64,000 nt of DNA. It comes from GCA-2687025 sp964473525 (lineage in GTDB: Bacteria > Poribacteria > WGA-4E > GCA-2687025). Numbering within the stretch: the first letter of the stretch is position 1; the number at the start of each line of letters is the position of its first letter. The notes below the pieces were generated by a model. It searched no databases, was not told the origin of the DNA, and saw only the letters and a list, made by a program, of their open reading frames with translations. A program made the translations under genes and the position numbers. Shown one piece after another: positions 17,169-27,038 of the stretch. The stretch spans positions 1-64,000 of the forward strand of contig CAYYPK010000003.1 in assembly GCA_964473525.1 (NCBI GenBank), written 5' to 3'.

Positions 17169-19544
17169 ATGGACCCAGCAAGGCAACCGCGGCTAAGCAG
17201 GTCGGTCGTTGGTCTGCTTGCGCTGCTGTGCGTCCTTCCGCGGCACATGTGCGTCGGTGACGAGATGACCCACTCGTCGCGTTCCGCCGAGTGGACGCGC
17301 ACGCGCCGACTGCGAGGGTACCCGAGCCCTGTAACCGGGGCGGTGTTCCTCGACCGGCGGCGCGTGCTCACGGCTGGCGAGGACGGCCGGCTGTCGGAAT
17401 GGCGCGCGGACGCTCCCGGTGACTCGATACGCGACCTTCAGGCCCACGATACGCCGGTCAGATTCCTTGCGTATGCGCCCGGTGGCTACCGGGTCGCCTC
17501 GGCCACACCGGGTGAAGTCAAGCTGTGGCACACCTCGCCGCTACGCCTGGCTCAGGCGATCGATCCCACCGAGGAGTTGCGGCCACCGACGCCGACCAGC
17601 ATACGACCGACGCCGCTGGAGTACGAGCCGATCCCGCCACGGACCTTCGGCGTGGCGGTGTCCGCTGTCGCTGTTAGCAGCCACACGCCCCTCATGGCGT
17701 TCGCCGTGCGCGGGTCGGAGAACGCGGTCGTCATCTGGGACGCCAGCGCGCGCGTCCGCGCTGGCCTCGCCCACATCGGGGAGTCGGTCGCGGACGCCTT
17801 GGCGTTCACAAACCGGGGCTCGCTCCTCGCGGCGGGGCTACGGGACGGGCGCGTGCTGGTGTGGGACGTGCGTCGCGCGGCGTCGGCAACCAAACCGGGT
17901 CGCCTACGCCAGATGGCGGTACCTCCAACGCGCGACGGGGAATCGCCGGACGATCACCACCTGCGCATGCTCCGTCTTAACGCCGCCGTCAGCACGACGC
18001 TGCGCAGGGAAATCGCGGCGCACGACGCCCCTGTCAGCGCGCTCGCGTTCACCCCCAAAGGCGCCGTCCTCGTCACGGCGGCAGACGACACGGCGGCGGC
18101 GTGGGATGTCGAGTCGGGCGAGAAGCTGCAGACGTTCCGCGGTCACACAGGCGCTGTTACGTCGGTCGCTGTCCACAGGGGCGGCGTCCGTGTCATCACG
18201 GGGAGCGAGGACGGCACGGCAAGGCTCTGGGAGATGGCAACAGGCGAGCACGTCCGTTCGTACCGTGGGCATGACGCCGCCGTTCGCGCCGTCGCGGTCG
18301 ACCGCAGCCTGTTGACCGCCTCGGACGATGGCTCCGCGCGACTGTGGCGCCCTGGCACTGGGCGAGAGGAGGGCGCGCTCCACGGCCACGTGACGCCCGC
18401 GGAGTTGCGCGCGATCAGCGGCAGCGGGCACAGAGCGCTGACGTGGAGCCGCGGCGGAGGGACGACGCTTTGGGACACCGAGAGTGGCCGGCGGGTATGG
18501 CGACCGCTCTCACCCGAATCACCGTGGCCGCGCACGGCCGCACTGAGCTCTGACGGTCGGTTCGTAGCGATGCAACAACGGATGGACACCCCGGGGGAGG
18601 CGCCAGCCGACGTAATCGTGCGCGTGTGGAACACGTTGCGGGGCGCGGAGCCCATCGGGTCGTTCTACCCGCCCGGACGGACGGCGGCGACGTTGCGGTT
18701 TGTGGACCAAGATACTCAGCTGCTGGTGATTCCTCGGCTGTACCTGTGGCCCGAGCTTCGCTCTGTTAGGAACCTGGGGGAGGCCGCCCCGGTAGTTCCC
18801 CGAAATCTTCGGGATTCGGCGGCGGATTCCGGCTACTACCCCATGGTCAGTGGCGATGGCGCTTCCATGCTCTGCCACAACGGCGTCACGGCCCTCGTGT
18901 TCGACGTCAAGAACGGTTGCGTCCGCGCGAAGTGGGACTTCGAGCCCCAGCCGTCGTACCCTACGCTCCTCAACTACGACGGGACGCGCGCCATATCCTA
19001 TCTCACCGCGGACGGTCGTCCGTGGGGCCGTGTCTGCCTATGGGACACCGACACCGGCGAGATGTTCAGCGCGATCGCCGCTGAGACCATGGGGCCGACC
19101 GCAGCGGCGTTCAGCCACGATGGTCGGATGCTTGTGACGGCCGCGAACGCCGGACACGCGACGACGCTGTGGAGCGTGTCCGACATCCAGAAGTCGGCGC
19201 GTGGTGTGACGTTGTGGTCGGCGCGAACCGGCGAGGAGATTCGCCGGCTGACGACACGCGATGACCACGTCACGCACGTCGAGTTCAGCGGCGACAATCG
19301 GCGCGTCGTGGTCGCAGCTGGCGACAGCGTGCACGTGTACGAAGTCGCCTCTGGCGACGAAATGGCCCTGCTCGGCCCGTACGATTCCGCCGTGGCGAAG
19401 GCGTCGATCTCGCACGATGGCGCTACGGTCGTCGTCATGACCGACAAGGGCGTCCTAGACGTGTGGCGTGCGGCCACGTCCGCCGCCGATGGGCAGGACG
19501 AACCGGAAAGCGCCAACGCGCGCGATGGAGGGGCGCCGCGCTGA
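17169..19544 (+). CDS. Exported WD40 repeat protein, array member 6 (type B)
   Basis: This 791-residue protein starts at an ATG 37 bp after member 5, with GGAG shortly upstream. A short signal peptide (SVVGLLALLCVLP) is followed by the type B entry block WTRTRRLRGY, the same as in member 5, but without that protein's coiled-coil segment. WD40 repeats include TAADDTAAAWDVESG, TGSEDGTARLWEM and TASDDGSARLWRP, and the final blade ends LDVWRAA. It closes the array and is convergent with a GNAT gene only 22 bp away. Members 5 and 6 are clearly paralogues of each other and more distant from members 1-4. Confidence 0.85.
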   Translation: MDPARQPRLSRSVVGLLALLCVLPRHMCVGDEMTHSSRSAEWTRTRRLRGYPSPVTGAVFLDRRRVLTAGEDGRLSEWRADAPGDSIRDLQAHDTPVRFLAYAPGGYRVASATPGEVKLWHTSPLRLAQAIDPTEELRPPTPTSIRPTPLEYEPIPPRTFGVAVSAVAVSSHTPLMAFAVRGSENAVVIWDASARVRAGLAHIGESVADALAFTNRGSLLAAGLRDGRVLVWDVRRAASATKPGRLRQMAVPPTRDGESPDDHHLRMLRLNAAVSTTLRREIAAHDAPVSALAFTPKGAVLVTAADDTAAAWDVESGEKLQTFRGHTGAVTSVAVHRGGVRVITGSEDGTARLWEMATGEHVRSYRGHDAAVRAVAVDRSLLTASDDGSARLWRPGTGREEGALHGHVTPAELRAISGSGHRALTWSRGGGTTLWDTESGRRVWRPLSPESPWPRTAALSSDGRFVAMQQRMDTPGEAPADVIVRVWNTLRGAEPIGSFYPPGRTAATLRFVDQDTQLLVIPRLYLWPELRSVRNLGEAAPVVPRNLRDSAADSGYYPMVSGDGASMLCHNGVTALVFDVKNGCVRAKWDFEPQPSYPTLLNYDGTRAISYLTADGRPWGRVCLWDTDTGEMFSAIAAETMGPTAAAFSHDGRMLVTAANAGHATTLWSVSDIQKSARGVTLWSARTGEEIRRLTTRDDHVTHVEFSGDNRRVVVAAGDSVHVYEVASGDEMALLGPYDSAVAKASISHDGATVVVMTDKGVLDVWRAATSAADGQDEPESANARDGGAPR

Positions 19545-19566
19545 TGTTCCTGAGTTTGTCGACGCT

Positions 19567-20328
19567 CTACGACGGGCCGCATACGCGTTTGTACGCCTCG
19601 TGTACGAAGCCCGGATCGGGGCCAACCTGATGAGCGGGGTGGACTTCGTAACCCATGACCTGTTCCCAATACGGCTTGTTCGGGCCGGGCACGCAGAAGC
19701 GACGGAAGCCCAAGTCTCGCGCGAGCGCCTCAACCGCCTCGAAGAGCCGCGTGCCGATCCGCTGCCCCTGCGACCCCTCCGCGACGTTCCCGTACAGCCA
19801 GATGAACAGCCCCGACCCGAAGAGGAACTCGAACTTGAATTGCGTGTCTCGCCAGAGGACATCCGTCCCGTCGTAGTCGGGCGAGAACTGGCGTAGGACA
19901 AGGTCTACATACGTCGGGCCGCCATCGCCTCCCAGGATCTCGATGGGATCGTCCGAGGCGACGAAGTCCAAGGCGTACACCGTCGCGCGGATGCGCGCGT
20001 TGAGATCGGGACACTCCGGCAGGGGCGCCCGCTCACCCACCTCACGCGCCATCGCGACGGCGAGCCCCTCGAGATACGCGCGCACGGTCTCGCGCCAACC
20101 GTCCTCCGCGCGGGCGGCCCACAGCTCGTCTACGCGTCGCGCGGTGTCGTCTTCTTGGGCGAGGTCGCGTAGGTCGCGGAAGTCGTCCGCCGCCAGCATC
20201 TCGCGCACGGACTCGAGACCATCGGCGAGGTCGTCGTCGGCGGCGTAGTAGACTGTCTGCGCGACGAGGTCGAGACCCAGATCCTCGGCGCAGAGGATGC
20301 GGCGCGTGTCGCCTCGGATTTCCCGCAT
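19567..20328 (-). CDS. GNAT family N-acetyltransferase
   Basis: This 253-residue protein has a C-terminal GNAT fold. The acetyl-CoA loop appears as EGSQGQRIGTRLFEAVEALAR, in the place of the family's Q/RxxGxG/A motif, followed by GFRRFCVPGPNKPYWEQVMGYE. The N-terminal 110 residues are helical and of unknown function. The ATG at 20328 was chosen; the open frame reaches 20430, but that part overlaps the upstream region of the next plus-strand gene and is not conserved-looking. The acyl acceptor is unknown. Confidence 0.75.
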   Translation of the reverse strand: MREIRGDTRRILCAEDLGLDLVAQTVYYAADDDLADGLESVREMLAADDFRDLRDLAQEDDTARRVDELWAARAEDGWRETVRAYLEGLAVAMAREVGERAPLPECPDLNARIRATVYALDFVASDDPIEILGGDGGPTYVDLVLRQFSPDYDGTDVLWRDTQFKFEFLFGSGLFIWLYGNVAEGSQGQRIGTRLFEAVEALARDLGFRRFCVPGPNKPYWEQVMGYEVHPAHQVGPDPGFVHEAYKRVCGPS

Positions 20329-20471
20329 GGACTGTCGCCATCCTGAGTGGATCGGTGGGTGTGGCTGACTATATGCCCTACGCCCGCTTGCGTCATCGGC
20401 GCCCGCGCAATAACCTCGGAGGAGCTTCACGCCCGCAAGCGGGCGCGCGGGTCACAACGACAGGGAACCGT

Positions 20472-20975
20472 ATGCATATACTCAGGACAGCAGGCGTTCT
20501 GTCCGCCGCGGCGCTGTGCGCGGCGGTTGTCGCGCTCGCCGGCGCCGCCGACGCGGGCGCGGACGCAGACGCCAACAAGCGGTTGGTTGCGACGATGTAC
20601 GAGGAGGGGATCAACGCGAAGGATCCAATCGCGTTGGGCGAGTATCTCACCGACGACTTCATCAGCCACGACCCCGACGGCGAGGACATAGACCGCGACG
20701 CGCACCTTTGGGGCGCCGGAGCGTTCTTCATCGCCTTCCCAGACGGGCGCATCGAGATCGATGACATGATCGCCGAAGACGACCGGGTCGCTGTACGGTG
20801 GTCGTTCACCGGCACGCAGCGAGGCCCGCTCGACGAGCTGCCCGCAACCGGCGCGGAGGTCGAGCTGACAGGCATCTCCATCCACCGCATTGAGGACGGC
20901 CGCGTCGCCGAGACGTGGGAGGCCTCCAACACGCTGCTCTTCCTACAGCAGTTGGGCGTGATACCCACGGAGTAA
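20472..20975 (+). CDS. Exported SnoaL-like / ester cyclase family protein
   Basis: The 167-residue protein begins with a signal peptide (LSAAALCAAVVALAGAADA) and continues as a SnoaL-like cone-shaped fold. The typical elements are LVATMYEEGINAKD, LTDDFISHDP, the central VAVRWSFTGT and the ISIHRIEDGRVAETWE block. These proteins often bind or isomerise small hydrophobic compounds, but many have no known role. The start at 20472 places the signal peptide at the N-terminus; the open frame upstream is not needed. It precedes the metallo-hydrolase gene by 25 bp and may be co-transcribed with it. Confidence 0.75.
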   Translation: MHILRTAGVLSAAALCAAVVALAGAADAGADADANKRLVATMYEEGINAKDPIALGEYLTDDFISHDPDGEDIDRDAHLWGAGAFFIAFPDGRIEIDDMIAEDDRVAVRWSFTGTQRGPLDELPATGAEVELTGISIHRIEDGRVAETWEASNTLLFLQQLGVIPTE

Positions 20976-21000
20976 CGTACACGAACCAGGGGTTCCGACG

Positions 21001-21777
21001 ATGGCGACCGCGCGCATCACCTACATTGGCCACGCGTCGTTTCGGTTTGAGTCTCAGCAGGGCACGGTCATCTACTACGACCCGTGGCTGGACGAGAGTC
21101 CAGTCGCGACGCTGCGCCGCGACGAGGTCGACCGCGCGGACATCGTCATCGCCTCTCACGGGCACAACGACCACATCCGCGACGCCTTCGAGCTGTGCGG
21201 ACGCGCGGGGGCGACGTTCGTGGGCAACTACGAGTCTTGCCTCGCCGCGCAGGCGCACGGGCTAGCCATCGGCGACCGCGCCGTCGCGCTGAATCCGGGC
21301 GGATCGACCGCGATCGGCGACGCGCGCATCACCCTTGTGCAGGCGTTCCACGCGGCGGGGTCCATGTCGCCCAATCTGGCGCTGGGAGATCCTCCCGACG
21401 ACATGTACTTCCGCCCGGACGGTGGCGCGTGCGGCGTCGTGATCGCGTTCGACGACGGCATCACCATCTACAACACGTCTGACACCGCGCTCTTCAGCGA
21501 CATGCAGCTCATCAGCCAGACGTACGGCCCGCAGATCGCCATTCTGCCCATCGGTGGTAAATTCACGATGGGGATCCGAGAGGGCGCGAGGGCTGCGAGT
21601 CTCATCCGACCGGATGTCGTGATCCCATGCCACTACGGCGAGGCTGTCGGGCAGCCAGCGGACGTAGAGGAGTTCACCCGCGCCGTCGAGTTCCTGACGC
21701 CGACGACGAGCGTGGCCGTCATGCAGCCGAACCAGACGCTGGAGTACACGACCAGCAGCTTCGCCGTGAGTGGATGA
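21001..21777 (+). CDS. UlaG-type metal-dependent hydrolase (metallo-beta-lactamase superfamily)
   Basis: The 258-residue protein has the superfamily metal-binding block ASHGHNDH (residues about 51-58), the opening ITYIGHASF, a downstream NTSDTALF and a final HYGE histidine. This arrangement matches UlaG and the related UPF0173 hydrolases, which need divalent metal. UlaG itself opens L-ascorbate-6-phosphate lactone; the substrate here is not known. No signal peptide, so it is cytoplasmic. Its stop overlaps the next gene by four bases (ATGA). Confidence 0.85.
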   Translation: MATARITYIGHASFRFESQQGTVIYYDPWLDESPVATLRRDEVDRADIVIASHGHNDHIRDAFELCGRAGATFVGNYESCLAAQAHGLAIGDRAVALNPGGSTAIGDARITLVQAFHAAGSMSPNLALGDPPDDMYFRPDGGACGVVIAFDDGITIYNTSDTALFSDMQLISQTYGPQIAILPIGGKFTMGIREGARAASLIRPDVVIPCHYGEAVGQPADVEEFTRAVEFLTPTTSVAVMQPNQTLEYTTSSFAVSG

Positions 21778-23153
21778 GGCGAGACGGCCCGGCCGCTGCC
21801 CTCGTATGCTCTCTCCTGAGCTTGTGTCTCGCTGCTGGAGCCACCCGCGCGGCGACGTTCAGCGCCATAGACCCATCGCTGAACCCCTGGTTCCCGCTAG
21901 CGGCGGTTGGTCGCGATGGCGCTCTGCTAGTGGTGTGGGAGGGCAGGCGCGGCTTCGAGCCAGACATCTACGGTCAGCTGCGCGACGCGGACGGCGCCGC
22001 TCTGTGGCGAGTGGGCGGCGTGCCGCTCGCGGCGTGGCCTCGGCGGCAGGAGCGCTCCGTGGTTCTGTCCGACGACGACGGGGGTATGTTCCTGACGTGG
22101 CTCGACAACCGCGCCAATCCGAGGGACGTCTACCTTCAACGATTCGATGCGTCCGGCAGGCCCATGTGGCTCCCCGAGGACGGCCTCCTCATCTGCGCGG
22201 GCGAGGACGCCAAGGCGAACGCCCGCATCGTAGGGGACGGCCGCGGCGGCGTCTACGTCACGTGGACGGACCTGCGCTCGGGCGTAGGCGACGTATACGG
22301 GCAGCGCGTCACGGGCCTCGGCACCCGTGTGTGGGACGCGAACGGCCGCTACATCTGCCGCGCCGAGGGCGACCAGTACGACCCACTCACCGCGAGCGAC
22401 GGAGCAGGCGGCCTCTTCGTCGTGTGGACCAACGTCGTCGAGTCTCAGTTCCGCGTGGCCGCGCAGCGCGTGTCGCCCGGAGGCGCACGTCTGTGGCGCG
22501 ATGACGGCGTCCGCGCGTGCCTCGCCCAGAGCGTGCAGGGGTCGCCTGCGGTCGTCGCCGCTGGAGACGGTGGCGCCTTCGTCTTCTGGGTCGACTACCG
22601 ACACGACGACGGGACATACACCGCGTTGGACGTCTACGGGCAGCGCCTCACCGCGGACGGGCGACGCGCCTGGGGGCCAGGGGGAATCCCGCTCTGCGGC
22701 GCTGACGGCAGCCAGCGCAACATCGTGGCGGCCTCCGACGGAGCAGGCGGCGCCTACGTCGCGTGGGTAGACACGCGCGACACGTTCGACGACATCTACG
22801 CCCAGCGCGTCGACGTAGACGGCTCCCTGCTCTGGGGCGACGATGGTCGTCCCGTGGGCGTGGGGCCTGGCGTGCAGCGTGGCCCCGTGCTGTCGGTGGC
22901 CGAGGGCCATCTGTGGGTTGCGTGGCACGACTACCGGCGTGAGACCCGCGACGAGATGCTCCAGGACATCTACGTGCAGAGCTACGACGGCGAGGGACTG
23001 GCGCTCTATCCTCCGGGCGGCTATCCGGTTGCGACGTCACCAGCAGATCGGACAGACCTGGCGGTTCTCGCGCTTGGCCCGCAAGCCTGGATGCTGTGGA
23101 CCGATCACCACGGGCCGAAACGCGAGGTGTTCGCCACACGGCTCGCGCCATAG
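21774..23153 (+). CDS. Secreted beta-propeller-like repeat protein
   Basis: This 459-residue protein starts at an ATG overlapping the stop of the hydrolase gene, so translation is coupled. A signal peptide (ALVCSLLSLCLAAGATRA) precedes about six imperfect repeats of roughly 55 residues. Each carries a D-G-x-G-G-x-[YF]-[VL]-x-W-x-D-x-R type strand and an [DI]-[VI]-Y-x-Q-R strand followed by a G-x-x-x-W turn. The pattern suggests a six- or seven-bladed propeller of a type different from WD40. I do not recognise a catalytic site. An extracellular binding or structural role is likely. Confidence 0.7.
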   Translation: MRRDGPAAALVCSLLSLCLAAGATRAATFSAIDPSLNPWFPLAAVGRDGALLVVWEGRRGFEPDIYGQLRDADGAALWRVGGVPLAAWPRRQERSVVLSDDDGGMFLTWLDNRANPRDVYLQRFDASGRPMWLPEDGLLICAGEDAKANARIVGDGRGGVYVTWTDLRSGVGDVYGQRVTGLGTRVWDANGRYICRAEGDQYDPLTASDGAGGLFVVWTNVVESQFRVAAQRVSPGGARLWRDDGVRACLAQSVQGSPAVVAAGDGGAFVFWVDYRHDDGTYTALDVYGQRLTADGRRAWGPGGIPLCGADGSQRNIVAASDGAGGAYVAWVDTRDTFDDIYAQRVDVDGSLLWGDDGRPVGVGPGVQRGPVLSVAEGHLWVAWHDYRRETRDEMLQDIYVQSYDGEGLALYPPGGYPVATSPADRTDLAVLALGPQAWMLWTDHHGPKREVFATRLAP

Positions 23154-23266
23154 ACGCCCCTGCCGGTCGCGTGCCGCTCGCGGCCACGGGCAGACGTCTG
23201 GTTGCCACGGGTAGAGCAGTTCACGACAATGAGCGCCTGGCGCCTACCCGGAACCCAAGGAAACCT

Positions 23267-26200
23267 GTGGCAGCCTCAGAGCCGAGCGTATCAGCTGACG
23301 TTTCCGGCGACTTCTACGTAGCTGGCGGCACGATGCGGCCGGATTCGCCGTCCTACGTGGCGCGGGATTCAGACCGCCGGCTGTATGACGCGCTGAATGG
23401 CGGCGAATTCGCCTACATCCTCACCTCGCGACAGATGGGCAAGTCGTCGCTCATCGTGAGAACCGCGGCGAAGCTCCGAGACGACGGGGTGGCCGTGGCG
23501 GCGCTGGATCTGACAGCGCTTGGGCAGAACCTGGCGGCCGAGCAGTGGTACGCGGGGTTGCTCAGCATCCTAGGCAAGCGGCTCGACCTGGAAGACGAGC
23601 TCGAGGACTTCTGGGAGGAGAACGAGCAACTAGGTCCACTGCACAGGTGGATGGATGCCCTCAGGGAAGTAGTCCTAACGCGCGTCACCGGACGGCTCGT
23701 CGTGTTCATCGACGAGATCGACGTCGTCCAGAGCCTGCCGTTCGCTACGGGCGAGTTCTTCGCCGCCATCCGTGAGTGTTACACACGTCGCGCTGAGGAA
23801 TCGGAGCTCGAGCGCCTGACCTTCTGCCTGGTCGGCGTCGCGACTCCGGCTCAACTCATCGACGACGCGCTCATGACGCCGTTCAACATCGGCGTCCGCA
23901 TCGAGTTGCGCGACTTTCAGCCGGACGACGCTCCGCTTCTCGCCAGAGGGCTAGAGCTGGACGAGGCACGGGCGACAGACGTCGTTGGGCGAGCTCTTCA
24001 CTGGACCGGCGGGCATCCGTATCTCACGCAGCGTCTCTGTCAGTTGGCGCGCCGCGCGGAGTGCTCGACCGCGCGAGAGGTGGACGAGATCGTCGCCGCG
24101 GAGTTCTTCTCGGAGCGCGCTCGCGAGCAGGAGCCCAACCTCCAGTTCGCGCACAACAGTATGCTGGGCCGCGACGTGGACATCGCCGGGCTACTGGGTA
24201 TGTACCGTCGTGTGCTGCGCGGTAAGCGCGCGCGGAACGATGAGACGAACCCTCTGGTCAGCGTCCTCCGGCTGTCGGGGATCGTACGCGTTGCAGGGCG
24301 GGAGCTGCGCGTGCGCAATCCCATCTACGCGCGCGTCTTCGACCAGCGGTGGGTGACGGAGAACATGCCGGACGCGGAGGTGCGCCGTCAGAAGGCAGCG
24401 CACCGTCGCGGCGTGTTGCACGCGGTCCTCGGCGCCTCTGCTCTCCTCGCGGTGGTCGTAGGTCTGCTCGTGTTTGCCCTGCGCGCGCTCGACGACGCCT
24501 CCGCTTCGCAGGCGATGCTGAGGACCGAGAACGGTATCCACAGGCTACAGTCCGGCGAGGCGGCGGGTCTTCTGGACATAGCCAGCGCGTACGAAGCCAC
24601 GGACGACCCCGAGACACGGCGGCTCGTCGCGCTGCACTGGGCGCACTGGGAGGGCGCGTACCGAGGGCGCCTACAGGCAATGCTCCACAGCTCCGCTTCC
24701 CCGAAGTGGATATTCACCCACGACGGTCGTCACCTGCTCATGCGGAGCGACGAGGGCATCCTCCGATGGACGCACGATGGGGACCGGTGGGTCGAGCGAG
24801 AGATGGAGTCCAAGGAGGCCGTTTCCGACATCTTGGTGGCAGAGGCTGGGGACACGATCCTGTCGCTGCCTGGCCTGCCGACAGCTCGACCGCGCACGCA
24901 CAGCGCGACAACAGGGGCAGCCCTGGCGGCCCTCCCCAAGGACGCGACCAGACTGGCGCTGTCCGGCCCCGGCGCGTACGTGGCGTTGCGTGACGCCTCG
25001 GGAGCGGCATCGGTCTACGACGCGCACACGGGTGAATCGGTCGCGGGCCCCTGGCCCTGGGATCCAACCGCCCGTCACGTGTCGTTCCAGTTCGCGCCGG
25101 ACGAGAGCGCGCTACGCCACGTGACGCAGGTGACAGACGGTGACGGCGCTACCACGCGCATCGTCTCACGATCGGTCGCGACGGGCGACGTGACTGGCGA
25201 GCCCATTGACCTCGTAGATGCTGGCAACTGGCGGCAGGTTGCGCTGTCGGACGGCGCCCTGCTGTGGTCCTGGGAGACGTCGCACGGTAACCGGTACCAG
25301 ATTCGCGATGAGGGTACCCTCGACCCCATCACGGATCCGCGCCCCTTCGACCGACGGCATCTCACGCGGATCGGCCGACAGCCGTATGCTCGCCTCCAAG
25401 CTGTGGGTGTGACCGTGCCCGATCCCGTGATACAGACGGTCGTGTTGGTGGACGCGTCTGGTCGCGAACACCCGACAGGTCTACAGCCGTGGTCGCACAA
25501 CTTCTCGTCGGGCTTTCGCGAGCATATCGCCATCGACCTCGGCACGGGTGATGTCGCGAGCCCAATCCGCATCTGGCCCCTCACCGAGGACGGGGGCGCG
25601 CTCGACCTGCCGACGCCACAGGGCGGGATTGGCAGTGAGGACGGCGGGCCGCTTCTGTCGGCGGACGACCGGATCCTGGTTGGACAGCGCCGTGGGCAGT
25701 ACCACATCTGGGATGTCGCACGCCGACGGAGGGTCGGCCCTCCCCTTCCGCATCCGGGCCTCGTGGAGAACCGCTGCTTCCGACCGGGCGCCCACGAGTT
25801 GCTGACGGAGCTGATGGACACACGCGTTCGCGTCGCGTACCTGTGGGACGCCCGTGGCGACGCGCGCCTGCATACGGAACGCGAAGCCATTGCCCTGACG
25901 GGCAAGACACCTACCAGCGGCAGCGGGACGGTGGCTTGGTCTGACGACGGTTCGCTCCTCGCGACAAGCCACCGGAGGGGTGGCGAACACGGCGCCGTCC
26001 ACGCGCGGCGGCTCTGGCGCTGGAGCGATGGCGAGCTCAACATCGACGAGGCGTTCGCGAGCCGTTACGACGACCTGAGCCCAAGCCGAGACGGGTATAG
26101 ATCGTCACTCGCCTTCGTCCCGGGCACGACGCTCGTCGGGGTCCCAGCCCCGAGACGCGACGGTTCGCCGATGGGGATAGCTCTGTGGGATACCTCGAAG

Positions 26201-27034
26201 GGGCAGCCTCTCTCTCACGTGGTCTCCGTTTCCGCCCCGGGACGCACCCCCAGAAGAATGTCGTTGGCCTTCTCACCCGACGGATCGCTCGCGGCTCTGG
26301 CGGGAGGCAGAGCGACGGGAGAGGAAGTCCAGGGATACGCCGCGCTGTTCGGCGCCGCGGACGGCGCCCGCGTCGGCGACGCGCACCACGCCGAGGACGA
26401 CTGGTATTTCCGCATGTTCACAGACGTCACGTTCAGCCCGGACGGCTCGTGGGTCGTGGCGTCCGATGGAGTGGGGCGAGTGTTTGCATGGCGCGTGGCG
26501 ACCTTCCCAGACGACCCGCAGCAGTTCGGCCACGATGGCGTCCTGCAAAGGGGGCCGACGGCGTACGTCACGAGCGTGGCGTTCAGCCCGGATTCCGCTT
26601 ATCTGGTCACGGGTTCCGAGGACGCGACCGCCCGCGTGTGGTCCGTCGGCGACTGGAAGCCTGTCGGGAGGCCGCTCGAGCAGCACCGCGAGGTGAGTGA
26701 CGTCGCGTTCAGCCCCGATGGCCGCATAGTCGCCACGGGTGGCGGCGAGGGTTCCACCCAGCTCTGGGATTTCGCCACCGGACAACCCCTCGGACGAGAG
26801 ATGCATCACCCGGCGGGCGTGACGTCGCTCGCGTTCCATCCCTCGGGTCGCTGGCTTGCGACGATGTGTAACGACGGGAACCTGCGGGTGTGGAGCGTAC
26901 CGACCGTTGTCGAGGACGCGACGACGATGCGACGTCAGACGTGGCGCACGCTCGGTATGCGTCGCGACGACTCATCAGGAGAGCTGCGCGCGCTCACGAA
27001 GGCTGAGTGGGCGGAAGTACGCGAGATGGAGTAG
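23267..27034 (+). CDS. AAA_35-type ATPase with transmembrane helix and WD40 sensor domain
   Basis: This 1255-residue protein starts at GTG with AAGGAAA six bases upstream; the frame is open to 23096 but that part overlaps the previous gene. Residues 10-330 are an AAA_35 (AAA-like) NTPase: DFYVAGGTMRPD, a Walker A-like SRQMGKSSLI at about 54-63, LDLTALGQ and Walker B VVFIDEIDVV at about 145-154. A transmembrane helix follows at about 383-408, and a long WD40 region fills the rest. Canonical repeats lie near the C-terminus (TGSEDATARVWSV, TGGGEGSTQLWDF). Proteins with this order resemble STAND-type signalling ATPases, in which the propeller is the ligand sensor. A broken second copy of the N-terminus follows immediately. 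Confidence 0.85.
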   Translation: MAASEPSVSADVSGDFYVAGGTMRPDSPSYVARDSDRRLYDALNGGEFAYILTSRQMGKSSLIVRTAAKLRDDGVAVAALDLTALGQNLAAEQWYAGLLSILGKRLDLEDELEDFWEENEQLGPLHRWMDALREVVLTRVTGRLVVFIDEIDVVQSLPFATGEFFAAIRECYTRRAEESELERLTFCLVGVATPAQLIDDALMTPFNIGVRIELRDFQPDDAPLLARGLELDEARATDVVGRALHWTGGHPYLTQRLCQLARRAECSTAREVDEIVAAEFFSERAREQEPNLQFAHNSMLGRDVDIAGLLGMYRRVLRGKRARNDETNPLVSVLRLSGIVRVAGRELRVRNPIYARVFDQRWVTENMPDAEVRRQKAAHRRGVLHAVLGASALLAVVVGLLVFALRALDDASASQAMLRTENGIHRLQSGEAAGLLDIASAYEATDDPETRRLVALHWAHWEGAYRGRLQAMLHSSASPKWIFTHDGRHLLMRSDEGILRWTHDGDRWVEREMESKEAVSDILVAEAGDTILSLPGLPTARPRTHSATTGAALAALPKDATRLALSGPGAYVALRDASGAASVYDAHTGESVAGPWPWDPTARHVSFQFAPDESALRHVTQVTDGDGATTRIVSRSVATGDVTGEPIDLVDAGNWRQVALSDGALLWSWETSHGNRYQIRDEGTLDPITDPRPFDRRHLTRIGRQPYARLQAVGVTVPDPVIQTVVLVDASGREHPTGLQPWSHNFSSGFREHIAIDLGTGDVASPIRIWPLTEDGGALDLPTPQGGIGSEDGGPLLSADDRILVGQRRGQYHIWDVARRRRVGPPLPHPGLVENRCFRPGAHELLTELMDTRVRVAYLWDARGDARLHTEREAIALTGKTPTSGSGTVAWSDDGSLLATSHRRGGEHGAVHARRLWRWSDGELNIDEAFASRYDDLSPSRDGYRSSLAFVPGTTLVGVPAPRRDGSPMGIALWDTSKGQPLSHVVSVSAPGRTPRRMSLAFSPDGSLAALAGGRATGEEVQGYAALFGAADGARVGDAHHAEDDWYFRMFTDVTFSPDGSWVVASDGVGRVFAWRVATFPDDPQQFGHDGVLQRGPTAYVTSVAFSPDSAYLVTGSEDATARVWSVGDWKPVGRPLEQHREVSDVAFSPDGRIVATGGGEGSTQLWDFATGQPLGREMHHPAGVTSLAFHPSGRWLATMCNDGNLRVWSVPTVVEDATTMRRQTWRTLGMRRDDSSGELRALTKAEWAEVREME

Positions 27035-27038
27035 CTGC

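Noticed and set aside
5578..19544. DNA tandem repeat or CRISPR array in the WD40 region
   Set aside because: The repetition is at protein level only; nucleotide copies are diverged, and no short identical direct repeats with spacers were seen anywhere in the window.
23096..23266. Earlier start for the AAA_35-WD40 protein
   Set aside because: It overlaps the end of the previous gene; the GTG at 23267 has AAGGAAA and aligns with the start of the decayed duplicate.
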